Origin: Okeania sp. SIO2B3
GTDB lineage: Bacteria > Cyanobacteriota > Cyanobacteriia > Cyanobacteriales > Microcoleaceae
Direction of reading: 5' to 3'
DNA length: 64,000 nt
Assembly (NCBI RefSeq): GCF_010672525.1
Contig: NZ_JAAHGH010000001.1
Span: forward strand, 197,097 to 261,096
Positions 19,021 through 28,623 of the stretch are shown one piece after another; position 1 is the stretch's first letter, and each line of letters begins with the position of its first letter. The notes beneath the pieces were generated by a model. That model was given only the letters and a program-made list of their open reading frames with translations, was not told where the DNA came from and ran no database searches. The translations under genes were made by a program, and so were the position numbers.

Positions 19021-20184
19021 ATGAATAAAAAACAAATGTTAGCCCTTGGTTTACATCGACTTGCAGTAGCTATGGTAGCTAGAGGTTTATCTCCTCTATT
19101 ACCAGTATATGCAATATATTTAGGTGCTAATTCCCAATTAGTAGGTTACTATATGTCTTTTTTGCAAATTGTTTTAATTAGTGGGAATTTTTTGGGTGGT
19201 TGGTTAGGAGATAAACTCGGAAATAAAAAAATTTTGCTTATTGTTAGTACGGTAGCTAGTATTCCAGCTCTCTGGTTGATGGGTCAAGTCAATAATATTT
19301 GGCAACTTACTACGTTGACAGCTATTGTTTGGTGTTTTTATCTCGGTATTGGCATTAATCTTAATCTTACTCTAGTCGGTTTATTGAGCCTACCAGAGGA
19401 AAGAGGAAAAGTATTTGGCATATTTTCTGTTATAGCAGCTTTGGCTGGATTATTAGCAGGTTTAACATTTGGTCCTATTGCCGATCTATGGGGTTATTCG
19501 ACTATGTTTAAATTTGTCTGTTTATTTTCCTGCTTTTTTGCTTTATCGGAATTATTTTTGGAGGATAAACCTCTCTCTAATATTCCCTTACCAGAAACAA
19601 TAACTAAACAGTCAACAAAAAAATGGTCGAAAGAATTTTTATTGATGCTAATAGCAACTTTAATAATGGGGTTGGTTTCTTTTGGGGGTAATTTAGGTAT
19701 TTCTTTGGCAATGAACCAGCAAGGTTTTCTGTTGAGACATATCTCTTTTGTGATGGGTTTCAGTGCTAGTATTTCTTTTTTCTTCTCCCCTCTCAGTGGT
19801 TGGATGAGCGATAAATTTGGTCACAAACCAATATTAATTTCATGTTATTTAATAGGTGCATTGGGTATTTTCTCTCTTGCAAGTGCGGTATCTCTATGGC
19901 AATTTTATTTAGCTGCTTGTGGAATATCTTTCTTGTCTTATGTTGCTTTAGGTCCTAGTTTTGCTCTAATAACAGATTTAGTTGCTCCAGATTTTTTGGG
20001 AAGAGGTATTTCTTTGTTTAGGACTGCATTCCGAGTCGGAGGAATTCTTGGCTTTATTTTAACTGGTAGTCTGATTGAAAAAATGGGAATAAGTTTAATA
20101 TTTGTTTTGGAAGGATTAATTTTAATTGTTGCAATTGGTTTGTTAATTCCTCATTTTCCTGAGCGGGGGAGTAGGGGAGTGTAG
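19021..20184 (+). CDS. MFS transporter
   Basis: 387 aa, about twelve membrane spans. Motif A occurs in both halves: GGWLGDKLGNKK (about residues 59-70) and GWMSDKFGHKP (about 260-270). The length fits a drug- or metabolite-export type MFS. It is transcribed away from the sulfotransferase gene across a 64-bp gap, the tightest promoter region in the window, so I infer co-regulation. The last residues (ERGSRGV) derive from a G-rich repeat (GGGGGAGTAGGGGAGT), so the native stop may have been lost. Confidence 0.8.
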   Translation: MNKKQMLALGLHRLAVAMVARGLSPLLPVYAIYLGANSQLVGYYMSFLQIVLISGNFLGGWLGDKLGNKKILLIVSTVASIPALWLMGQVNNIWQLTTLTAIVWCFYLGIGINLNLTLVGLLSLPEERGKVFGIFSVIAALAGLLAGLTFGPIADLWGYSTMFKFVCLFSCFFALSELFLEDKPLSNIPLPETITKQSTKKWSKEFLLMLIATLIMGLVSFGGNLGISLAMNQQGFLLRHISFVMGFSASISFFFSPLSGWMSDKFGHKPILISCYLIGALGIFSLASAVSLWQFYLAACGISFLSYVALGPSFALITDLVAPDFLGRGISLFRTAFRVGGILGFILTGSLIEKMGISLIFVLEGLILIVAIGLLIPHFPERGSRGV

Positions 20185-20485
20185 GGATGTTGCATAACAA
20201 AAAGGGGAACGTCCGTACAGGAGAAGTAAACATAATAAAAATTAACCCGTTCCTAGTTAATAATTATCAAAAAGTTTAAAAAGATTGTGTTAGTTACTTA
20301 ATAATTGAAGTGTCACCTAAGCATAGCATTCTTTTCATTAATGGATAATGGATAATGGATAATTACCTTTCCCTAAAAGGAAGAGGATTGACTAAAAGGA
20401 AAAGATTTATTTTTTTCCCCTTGAAAGGGGAGGCTTTAAACCTAAATTATCTAATTATTTAATTGTTTAATTATTAATTATTTCG
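20185..20485. other. intergenic region with heptad modules
   Basis: No gene. Contains the inverted heptad module CATTAATGG(ATAATGG)nATAATTACC at 20337-20368 and an AATTA-rich heptad tract before the MITE. Confidence 0.5.
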
Positions 20486-20770
20486 GTAAGCATTCAGCAG
20501 TCAGCTAGCCTCTTACCTCCTGCGGAGGAGCTGCGCTTTTCATGTCGCGTAGCGAAACATAGGAGCTGCGCTTTTTCGTATAGGGAATGCTCCGCAAAAA
20601 TGTCGCGTAGCAAAACAGCTATCAGCTTTTAGTTATTAACTCCCAGGGAAGGAGGAAGTAGTCTTTCCAGTAGAATTAAAAGTTATGGATGAAATTGTTA
20701 AACTAACTAATTTTAGTAACTTATTATATTCATCCATCTGAATGCTAAATGCTAATAGCTGAATGCTTAC
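20486..20770. mobile_element. IS66-type MITE, copy 3 (rearranged)
   Basis: Ends GTAAGCATTCAGC and GCTAATAGCTGAATGCTTAC match the family, but the interior (about 285 bp) contains an extra GC-rich palindromic stretch (GCGGAGGAGCTGCGC, TGTCGCGTAGC) and the flanks do not form an 8-bp duplication. Probably a copy that took a second insertion or recombined. Confidence 0.7.
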
Positions 20771-20816
20771 GCATTATTTTTTCACACTTGGTATTAGTTG
20801 ATAGGAGAAAGCATAG

Positions 20817-22325
20817 TTGAAATATTTAAAGTTTATCCAAATAAAATCCATGAAAATATTCTCTATTCCACGAATAATTAAATTTTTCATCTTAATAATA
20901 TTTGTACTAATTATGATTATTATTTTTTCTTCGAGAGCAGCTTTTAAGGAAATAGATATTCAACCTAAACTGCCGGAGTTGAGATCAGCTAATACCTTAC
21001 AACCTGAACGTAGTGAAAGTATATTAAATCTACCTGTAAGAATTCCTTTGACTAATATTCAAAAAGCATTAAATTTGAATATTTCCCAGACATTTTCTGG
21101 CACAGAGGCTGACCCTACAGATTTGCTTTCTAATGATACTCTTACCTACGAAATTAATCGCAAAGATTTGAGTATTGGGACTCAAAATAATCTGATAACT
21201 TTTTCAGTACCAATATCAGGAACTGCAAGAATAAAAGGTAAAGTTAATTTAGGTTTTACGAAAATTCCAGTTAGTGCGCGGACAAATATTGCAGGTACAA
21301 TTTTTGGCGATCTTTCTTTAGGAATAGATAATGAATGGAATATTCAACCGAATCTAAATGTATCGACTAATTTAACTAAAGCAGATGTACCAATAAAAAA
21401 TGTTGGCACGATTAGTATTCGTAGTATTCTGAAAAAACAGGTGGATAAGGCTATTAATAAAGAGAAGCCTAAATTAATTGCAGAACTTGTTGAAAAGTTA
21501 AACTTAAAGACAGAAGTAACAAAACAATGGAATAATTTGCATTTGTCAGAAAGGGTAAATCAAGACCCTTCAATTTGGATTAAAACTGAACCACAAAGTG
21601 TTAGTTTTAAAGAGTTTGATTTGAGTGATGGTGAAAATGTTCAGTCTGGAATTGCTATTAAGATGTTTGTGGATACTTGTATATGTAAAGAAGCTCCTGT
21701 TGTTAATTTTAAGCCGTTGCCTAATCTTATTATTCAAGACCGGATAATAGATAAGTTTTTAATAAGTTTGCCTGTGCAAGTTTCTGTTGATGAATTGAAT
21801 AATACTCTTGAATCTGAGGTTAGGGGTAAGTCTTTGTCTGTTGATGAAAATTTGAAGGTTATTGTTAATGAAATTAATTTATCGCCATTGGGTGAAAAAA
21901 TTCTTGTTAAGGTTGATTTTAAGACTGATAAAGGCAGTTTGCTTCAGGGAGCAAAAGGAATATTATATCTTTGGGGTAAGATTTTTTATGATCAAGAGTC
22001 TAATAATCTGAAAGTGGTTGAACTGGATTATGATGTTGATACAAAAAATGCTTTATTATCAACAGCAGATTCGCTTTTGAAACCTGTTTTGCTTCAGCAA
22101 ATTGAAGAACGTCTTTCTTTTCCTTTAGACAAAGAATTGAATCGAGCTAAAGATGAAGCTAATAAATATATTCAGCAGATAAAGTTGCCTCCTGAAATTG
22201 ATGCAAATATTGAAGTTAAAAAAATTGAAGTTGAAAAGGTTGTTGTGACAAATAATGATATTTTTCTTGTTTTATTAGCAGATGGAAATATGGCTGCTAT
22301 TTTAAATTTAGGGAGTAGGGAGTAG
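20817..22325 (+). CDS. DUF4403 family membrane-anchored protein
   Basis: About 502 aa. One N-terminal membrane anchor (IIKFFILIIFVLIMIIIFSS, about residues 20-39) is followed by a long beta-rich, repetitive polar region (LPVRIPLTNIQKALNLNISQ, TYEINRKDLSIG, and similar). The layout fits the DUF4403 family, exported proteins of unknown role related to lipid-binding barrel proteins. The TTG at 20817 has a well-placed AGGAG upstream (about 20803); ATG at 20850 is the alternative and would still keep the anchor. The C-terminal NLGSRE runs into a G-rich repeat, so the end is not certain. Confidence 0.6.
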   Translation: MKYLKFIQIKSMKIFSIPRIIKFFILIIFVLIMIIIFSSRAAFKEIDIQPKLPELRSANTLQPERSESILNLPVRIPLTNIQKALNLNISQTFSGTEADPTDLLSNDTLTYEINRKDLSIGTQNNLITFSVPISGTARIKGKVNLGFTKIPVSARTNIAGTIFGDLSLGIDNEWNIQPNLNVSTNLTKADVPIKNVGTISIRSILKKQVDKAINKEKPKLIAELVEKLNLKTEVTKQWNNLHLSERVNQDPSIWIKTEPQSVSFKEFDLSDGENVQSGIAIKMFVDTCICKEAPVVNFKPLPNLIIQDRIIDKFLISLPVQVSVDELNNTLESEVRGKSLSVDENLKVIVNEINLSPLGEKILVKVDFKTDKGSLLQGAKGILYLWGKIFYDQESNNLKVVELDYDVDTKNALLSTADSLLKPVLLQQIEERLSFPLDKELNRAKDEANKYIQQIKLPPEIDANIEVKKIEVEKVVVTNNDIFLVLLADGNMAAILNLGSRE

Positions 22326-22344
22326 AGAGTAGGAAAGAAAAAAT

Positions 22345-22372
22345 AGTGTATCTCATTAATATGAGATACACT
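22345..22372 (-). terminator. rho-independent terminator (minus strand)
   Basis: The stem AGTGTATCTCAT pairs perfectly with ATGAGATACACT around a 4-nt loop. On the minus strand it is followed by ATTTTTTCTTT, so it ends the 22474-23196 gene; it lies between two convergent genes and may serve both. Confidence 0.8.
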
Positions 22373-22446
22373 ATAAAAGTAAAAAAATCTATATTAGTTC
22401 TTTTGGCAAAATTAATAAATTAATAGCTTATTGCTGAGAGTTGACT

Positions 22447-22459
22447 GCTGAATGTTTAC
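22447..22459. repeat. solitary IS66-type MITE end
   Basis: GCTGAATGTTTAC differs by one base from the family right end, preceded by the sub-terminal-like AGTTGACT. I see no matching left end nearby, so it is a remnant. Confidence 0.5.
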
Positions 22460-22473
22460 CTAAACTTTTATCT

Positions 22474-23196
22474 CTATCTACCCTCTCTTATCTTCTCTAA
22501 AATTCTATTTTCCTTAACTATCTCTTCTACTTTCGAGGTCAAATCACTTATATTTGTTCTTTTGATGAGATATCCTGTATCAATGAATCCTATGATGTAA
22601 GATAAAACTCCTCTAGCTGGCCGAAAAGAATAATTAATTATTTTTGTTGTCGTTTCAGTTCTTCCTCTAAGCAAACTATCAGATACATCCATTTGATAAT
22701 AGATATACCCTCCATAGTTTCTTCTTAGACCTTTCATTTTTTCCTCTTTTTTCCATTCTACTTGGAGTAATATGTGCAATTGATTCTTCAAAACTCCAAT
22801 TTTGGCATCATGTGTCCAAACCTTATTATGATCGGTTCTCTTTAAATCAACTCCCTCAAAGTATTCTGAGTATTCTGGATAGAGTGTTACATATTGGTTA
22901 ATATTGATTTCTTTAGTGGGAAAAGCACTAAATAAAATGCTTTCTAATAACATTATAGATATCAAACTTACTAATGCTATTTTACTCCAATCAATATCCA
23001 GTTTCTGCAATAAATAGTTGAAAATTATTGGAGTAATTAATATAAAAAATGCTGTACTAATGGTTTTATATTGTTTAATTGCTACTACACCTGGTTGAAA
23101 ATAGTTAACTATTAAAGCTGTAATAAAATTAGTTAAAATTCCAGCAATTATCCCTAAAGTAATGTTTTCTAAAATTTTACCAAGTTCTGTGTTCAT
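22474..23196 (-). CDS. membrane protein of unknown function
   Basis: 240 aa. Three hydrophobic segments lie in the first ~95 residues (ILENITLGIIAGILTNFITA, a region near 45-62 and one near 75-92), followed by a polar domain of about 140 residues with many charged residues. No motif or family is recognised. The reading frame is intact, begins with ATG, and is followed by a strong terminator, which supports it being a gene. It stands alone, facing the DUF4403 gene. Confidence 0.55.
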   Translation of the reverse strand: MNTELGKILENITLGIIAGILTNFITALIVNYFQPGVVAIKQYKTISTAFFILITPIIFNYLLQKLDIDWSKIALVSLISIMLLESILFSAFPTKEININQYVTLYPEYSEYFEGVDLKRTDHNKVWTHDAKIGVLKNQLHILLQVEWKKEEKMKGLRRNYGGYIYYQMDVSDSLLRGRTETTTKIINYSFRPARGVLSYIIGFIDTGYLIKRTNISDLTSKVEEIVKENRILEKIREGR

Positions 23197-23611
23197 ATCT
23201 ACTTTTGATTTGATATTTAACTATTGACATCATAACAAATCCTAAATTCTAGGAGTCGGTATTTAGGAAGAGAAATAGTTATGTGATTTTATTTAATTTC
23301 TTTGGTGATTTTTGGTTGAGTTGTTGATTTTTCTGGATGGGATAGTAAGTTAAATTTGAACAGGGGTGTCGGGAGTAGAGTTGAACACTGACTCACTACT
23401 CCCTGCTTCTTATGACGGCTGATACATAGAAGTTACTTGACAAAAAAAGTTTTATATGGTATAAATTATATAATGGAAAAGGTGCGCTCATATATACTCG
23501 TTCTAGGCCACTGCAAAATATTGTGTTGAGGATATTTTGGTATCTTTCTTAGTTCCTCTTGAATGAAAAAGGATAGTTTAAGGTTTTTCTGTCTTCTGGT
23601 TCTCAACCTTT
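23197..23611. other. intergenic region
   Basis: No gene. A poorly conserved AT-rich region leading into the 74-bp tandem array. Confidence 0.4.
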
Positions 23612-24525
23612 TCTACTATTGCGTATAGAGAAATAGTGATTTCATTCTCTGAAGCACTCCATTTCAGAGATGAGTTGTGAAATTTCCGACTATTGCGTAT
23701 AGGGAAATAGTAGCTTCAGGGAATAAAAAATTCCCACTCAGGGAGTAGTTGTGAAATTTCTGACTATTGCGGATATAGAAATAGTAATTTCATTTTATGA
23801 AGCACTCCATTTCAGAGGTGAGTTGTGAAATTTCCGACTATTGCGTATAGGGAAATAGTAGTTTCATTCTCTGAAGCACTCAATCTCAGAGGTGAGTTGT
23901 GAATTTTTGACTGTTGCCTATGGGGAAGTAGTAATTTCATTCTCTGAAGCACTCAGTCTCAGAGGTAAGTTGTAAATTTCTGACTATTGCCTATGGGGAA
24001 GTAGAAGCTTCAGGAAATGAAAAATTCCGACTCAGAGAGTAGTTGTGAAATTTCTGACTATTGCGTATAGAGAAATAGTAGTTTCATTCTCTGAAGCACT
24101 CAATCTCAGAAGTGAGTTGTGAATTTTTGACTGTTGCCTATGGGGAAGTAGTAATTTCATTCTCTGAAGCACTCAGTCTCAGAGGTAAGTTGTAAATTTC
24201 TGACTATTGTCTATAGGGAAGTAGAAGCTTCAGGAAATGAAAAATTCCGACTCAGAGAGTAGTTGTAAATTTCTGACTATTGCGGGTAGAGAAATAGTAA
24301 CTTCATTTTATAGAGAACTCCGACTGTGAGATGAGTTGTGAAATTTCTGACTATTGCGTATAGGGAAATAGTAATTTCATTCCCTTAAGCACTCAGGAGA
24401 TGAGTTGCGAAATTTCTGACTATTGTCTATAGGGAAATAGTAATTTCATTTTGTTGAGCACTCCGGAGGTGCGTGGTAAATTTTTGACTATTGCGTATAG
24501 AGAAATAGTAATTTCATTTTCTCAA
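23612..24525. repeat. 13-unit tandem array, unit about 74 bp
   Basis: Units begin near 23613, 23689, 23762, 23838, 23911, 23985, 24058, 24130, 24204, 24277, 24351, 24419 and 24486. Each starts GACTATTGCGTATAGGGAAA followed by TAGT, which contains the short inverted repeat CTATT...AATAG, and continues with either a TTCATTCTCTGAAGCACTC type or a CTTCAGGAAATGAAAAATTCC type of second half. The two types recur in order, so a ~220-bp higher-order unit (23900-24050 versus 24120-24270) has itself been duplicated. There is no open frame. It lies just downstream of murJ. Confidence 0.92.
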
Positions 24526-24656
24526 GGAAAGGTTTCTGTCAGAAAGACTTAGTTAAAAATACCTTTAACTTTTAACTTTTGACTTATGGGTAATAGTTGA
24601 ACTGACGATCGCTTTATTAGTCGAGAAAAAAAGATAAAAGCTAGGAGGATATCAAG

Positions 24657-26276
24657 TCAAATTCCCAATTTCTGTCTAATTCGAGTAACAAAAATATCTA
24701 CTTCTGGCAAATTCATTTTCATTACTATCAAACCAAAGATACCTAACCCCGAAAAACTTGCTAAACCAAGTTCCAATAACTGTACAAAAAATCCCTCAGT
24801 TCCCAACACCAACTGACTACCCCAAAGCACACTCCAACAAATTAAACCTGTCGCTAAAGTTCCAGTAATTAAACCAGCAAAAAGTATCAACCATTTTCCC
24901 CAAGGTAAACCACCGAGTTTCCTATCTAATAACCAGAGAAAAATTACCATTGAAATTAAATTTACTCCCACAGTTGCCAATACTAAACCAGGAGCGCCAA
25001 AAGCATTAATTAACAAATAATCTAACAGCACATTCAGAAAAATATTAAAGACACTAACCTTAAAAGGAGTTTCTCCATCTCCCAAAGCATAAAAAACCCT
25101 AACTAAAACATCCCTTCCTAAATAAAAAAACATTCCTACTGCATAAGCCATCAATACAGAAGCGACAAATTTTGAAGCTGATAAATCAAAAGCATAACGC
25201 TCATAAACTACCCTAACAATAGGCAAAGCTAATGTCACCATAATTGCACTCAAAGGCAACATTGTAATTCCTGTTAATACCAAAGCTTGGCGAATTCTAT
25301 ATTTTAAATCTTGCCAATTTTCCGGTGCAGCTAATCGAGAAAATATTGGTAAAAATGGAACTAAAATAACATTAGAAATAATTCCCAAAGGTGTTTGTAC
25401 TAATAAACCAGAATAAGCTAATGAAGCAGCAGCTTGGGGAATATAAGAAGCAAAAAATAAGTCTGTATAAACATTAATATGTAACATTCCAGAAGATAAG
25501 GTTGCGGGTATCATTACTTTGGTAATTTCCTGTACTCCTGGGTGTCGAAAATTAAATCTTAAACGTAATTTTCCTAAACCTGCTCGCCACAATGCGGGAA
25601 CTTGAATTAACCATTGTAATATTGCTCCGATGAGGGTACCCCAGGCTAAAATTAAACCTCCTCTCATGGCATTTTCTGGTTGAATAATTTTTTCCCCTAA
25701 TTGTAGGGCTAAGATAAAAATTCCTCCTATTAAAGCTACGCTAGAAAATAGTGGGCTAATGGAAGGTAGCCAATATATATCTGCAGCATTAAGGGCGCCA
25801 AAACCAATACCTATTAATCCTGCTAATAAAGCCATTGGAGCCATAATTTGAAATTGTTGAATGGCGATCGCTCGAATTTCTAGACCTGTTGTTGTTTGGC
25901 TTAAACCTGGTGCTACTAAGTCAATTAAAGGATCGGCAAAAAAAATTAGACCTACTGTGACTAATAGTAGGACTCCACCGACTAAGGTTGTGATGGTTTC
26001 TATTAGTGGTGCTGCTTCTGAGTTATCCCGTTTTGCTAAGACGCTTACTATGGCACTATGAAATGGTCCGTTTATTCCTCCTAATAGGACTAATAGGAAA
26101 CCCGGGATGACGTAAGCGTAGTTATAGGCGTCCACTGCGGCACCTACTCCAAAGGCGGCGGCGATCGCTTGTTGACGTACTAGGCCAAATATTTTACTTA
26201 TTAATGTGGCTACTGCTACGATACCTGCTATTCCTGCTAGGGAACGAGAAGATTTTTGTGATTCTGATTTAGACAC
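24657..26276 (-). CDS. murJ: lipid II flippase MurJ (MviN family)
   Basis: 539 aa with about fourteen membrane spans. The N-terminal ISKIFGLVRQQAIAAAFGVG (about residues 23-42) is the most diagnostic MurJ/MviN stretch, and AYNYAYVIPGFLLVLLGG follows with the conserved pattern of the first half. MurJ moves lipid-linked peptidoglycan precursors from the cytoplasmic to the periplasmic face for cell-wall synthesis. The start codon is GTG at 26276; I see no better internal start. The 74-bp repeat array lies directly downstream of the stop. Length and span number are normal for the family. Confidence 0.92.
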   Translation of the reverse strand: MSKSESQKSSRSLAGIAGIVAVATLISKIFGLVRQQAIAAAFGVGAAVDAYNYAYVIPGFLLVLLGGINGPFHSAIVSVLAKRDNSEAAPLIETITTLVGGVLLLVTVGLIFFADPLIDLVAPGLSQTTTGLEIRAIAIQQFQIMAPMALLAGLIGIGFGALNAADIYWLPSISPLFSSVALIGGIFILALQLGEKIIQPENAMRGGLILAWGTLIGAILQWLIQVPALWRAGLGKLRLRFNFRHPGVQEITKVMIPATLSSGMLHINVYTDLFFASYIPQAAASLAYSGLLVQTPLGIISNVILVPFLPIFSRLAAPENWQDLKYRIRQALVLTGITMLPLSAIMVTLALPIVRVVYERYAFDLSASKFVASVLMAYAVGMFFYLGRDVLVRVFYALGDGETPFKVSVFNIFLNVLLDYLLINAFGAPGLVLATVGVNLISMVIFLWLLDRKLGGLPWGKWLILFAGLITGTLATGLICWSVLWGSQLVLGTEGFFVQLLELGLASFSGLGIFGLIVMKMNLPEVDIFVTRIRQKLGI

Positions 26277-26605
26277 GACTACAATATAGTAATGTTGCTT
26301 AAATTAAGTTTAATCACGATTCGGTATTAATTGATAGGAAACCGGAGATATCTATTGTGTATAAAGTAAATTTTCAGACATAGACTAGCTAGAAGTTCCA
26401 GAGGAATTAAAATTATTAGGATTAGCAAACATTTTTTTAGTTTCTACTACCTAGACTTCTAGTGAAGTTAACTTTTACTACGAGAAATGCAGAGCTGTAA
26501 TGTATCACTTTTCTTGATTTTAATTGGGAAGCTAGTTAGTCAAAAGTAAATTTCGGCTATTAGAAAAAAACTCTGATTTTTGACAGTGATTTTAGCTATT
26601 TTTTA
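26277..26605. other. intergenic region upstream of murJ
   Basis: No gene or clear repeat; it presumably holds the murJ promoter. Confidence 0.4.
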
Positions 26606-26956
26606 TCAAGTAATAATTAAGCTATTCCTATTTTTAAATCTGTCAAAATAATCTACAATATCTTGCGATTGTTTCTGAATATCTTCTATTTCTGATTTAG
26701 TAATTTCAGAAAATGGTATACTAAATAATTATTTATACATAAATATACCTGTTTCATAACTAAGACCAGTTAAATTTGGGTGTGCTCCTAGTATTAATTT
26801 CATTAAAGTAGTCCCGCTTCTAGGAGCACCAAACACAAATATATGTCTTTGATGAGATTTTGATTTAGGAAAATGTCAGATAACATTTTTAGGTAGGCGA
26901 GAAGGATTTTTGAGTAATGTACTGATTGTTTCTGTGGCAGTCATAAAAAGATTCAT
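26606..26956 (-). pseudogene. truncated sulfotransferase pseudogene
   Basis: On the minus strand ATG at 26956 begins a frame MNLFMTATETISTLLKNPSR, then an in-frame TGA, then IFVFGAPRSGTTLMKLILGA (the PAPS-binding P-loop of the sulfotransferase family), HPNLTGLSYETGIFMYK, a TAA, and about 30 further residues before TGA at 26606. The catalytic C-terminal half is absent. The P-loop is of the Sulfotransfer_3 / membrane-type pattern (GAPRSGTT), unlike the cytosolic type at 18030, so it is a different gene and not a recent copy. Confidence 0.8.
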
Positions 26957-27257
26957 ATTTTTCAATTTTTTTTACAAACAATAATATGCTAGATTTTTCA
27001 TATCTATACATATTGACGAAATCATAATTATCGACTTAATTATCAAAATACAATATTAGGATATTACTATATTATGAGATATGATAAATTCTTCAGGAAT
27101 ATTTATTAATATAGTTGTTTAACTTAAAAATGAGACGTTTTTTCGTCTGAAACTCTCTTATACCAAGAAAGCTTTGTCTCAATCTAAAGTTAAATGACTA
27201 TAACCTGTTTTTTTATTCCCATAGTAACCTGATTGACAATTTATAATCAATTTTTTC

Positions 27258-27463
27258 GTAAGCATTCAGCCGTCAGCTATCAGCGCTTCCCTGCGGGATG
27301 CTACGCAAATAGGTATTGCTTTTAGTTTACGATCAAAGCTTTATTAATTGTCTTACTACAAAAGTTGGCTCCCTTGCCCTTAAAGTCTATATTAATTTAA
27401 AAACTATCCTTAAGGAGAGACTCTTGTTGCGCTTGAGCTGACAGCTAATAGCTGAATGTTTAA
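27258..27463. mobile_element. IS66-type MITE, copy 4
   Basis: Left end GTAAGCATTCAGC, right end GCTGAATGTTTAA (two changes), with perfect 8-bp flanking repeats ATTTTTTC (27250-27257 and 27464-27471). The sub-terminal TCAGCTATCAGC is present. No gene. Confidence 0.85.
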
Positions 27464-27507
27464 ATTTTTTCCCGATTAAAATTCAGGTAATTTATCACTA
27501 AATCATT

Positions 27508-28239
27508 ATGAATAATTCTCAAATTTTTTCTTACAATTACCCACCACTTGAATCTGGTATTTTGATTAAACGTTATAAAAGGTTTCTGGCAGATATAGAG
27601 TTAAAGTCTGGGGAAATTATTACTGCTCACTGTGCAAATACAGGTCCGATGAAAGGAGTTTGTGCTTCTGGTAGTCCTGTGATGGTTTCTCATAGTAATA
27701 ATCCTAAACGGAAGTTGGCTTATACTTGGGAATTAATTCAAGTAATGGATAATGAACCGACTTGGGTGGGAATTAATACGGCTTTACCTAATCGAATTAT
27801 TAAGTTAGCTTTGGCAGAATATTTATTTCCTGAATTGGGAGATTATTGTGAAGTTAAACCAGAAGTTGTTTATGGAAAAGATAAAAAAAGTAGGGTAGAT
27901 TTTAAGTTAATTAGCGATAGTCAAAATATTTATCTTGAGGTAAAAAATACGACTTGGGCAAATCAAAGACTTGCTTTATTTCCAGACACTGTTACAGAAA
28001 GAGGGCAAAAGCATTTGCGAGAATTAATTGAAGTAGTAAAAGAAGGGGAAAGGGCGGTATGTTTATTTTTTATAAATCGTGGTGATTGTTATCAGTTTTC
28101 CCCGGGAGATATTGCTGACCCTGATTATGGTGAAATATTGAGAGAAGCTGTTAAAGAAGGGGTAGAAATTTTGCCCTGTAGATTTGAAGTTACTCCTCAA
28201 GAAATTCGCTATTTAGGTATGGCGGAATTTATTAATTAG
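27508..28239 (+). CDS. sfsA: SfsA family protein
   Basis: 243 aa, the normal family length. The motifs AHCANTGPMKGVC (about residues 41-53), SRVDFKL (about 130-136), IYLEVKNTTW (about 142-151), FPDTVTERGQKHLREL and the C-terminal ILPCRFEVTPQEI are those of SfsA, named for stimulation of maltose metabolism in E. coli and described there as DNA-binding. The conserved D-x-ExK pattern fits a PD-(D/E)xK nuclease-like fold. The cellular role in cyanobacteria is not established. ATG at 27508 starts close to the conserved region. No operon partner. Confidence 0.92.
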   Translation: MNNSQIFSYNYPPLESGILIKRYKRFLADIELKSGEIITAHCANTGPMKGVCASGSPVMVSHSNNPKRKLAYTWELIQVMDNEPTWVGINTALPNRIIKLALAEYLFPELGDYCEVKPEVVYGKDKKSRVDFKLISDSQNIYLEVKNTTWANQRLALFPDTVTERGQKHLRELIEVVKEGERAVCLFFINRGDCYQFSPGDIADPDYGEILREAVKEGVEILPCRFEVTPQEIRYLGMAEFIN

Positions 28240-28623
28240 GGTGTTTTATATTGATTAATTAATTTATCTTTGATTTTGCTGGTTTAGTATCCCACCGTCA
28301 TTTCAATTATCAGTTATCAGTTGTCAACGGGGTTGTTTAAAATTCTGTGGGGTTTGTAGACACGAAGTGCCGTGTAGAATACTATCCATAAGCAATTTTC
28401 CCTTCTGCCTTCTTCCCTCTTCAATTATGAACCAAAACATTTCAATACTGATTAAAACCTGTAATCATCTAGGCTATGAACATGAAATTCTACATGAATC
28501 TGAAAATTTATAAGTAATTAACAATTTTTCTTAGTATTTACTACTCCCCTACTCCCCTACTCCCTCACTCCCCTGCTCAAGTCTATCTTTCAGAAAAAAA
28601 ATTTTTATTGATCGACCAAACAA
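28240..28623. other. intergenic repeat-bearing region
   Basis: No gene. The stretch 28255-28407 (TTAATTTATCTTTGATTTTG..., TATCCCACCGTCA, GGGGTTTGTAGACACGAAG, ACTATCCATAAGCAATTTTC) is repeated at 34065-34193; this copy is interrupted by the heptad TCAGTTATCAGTTGTCAAC. A C-rich run (CTCCCCTACTCCC) follows near 28545. Confidence 0.6.

Noticed and set aside
23612-24525. CRISPR array
   Set aside because: The unit is about 74 bp and the would-be spacers recur from unit to unit; no cas gene is near.
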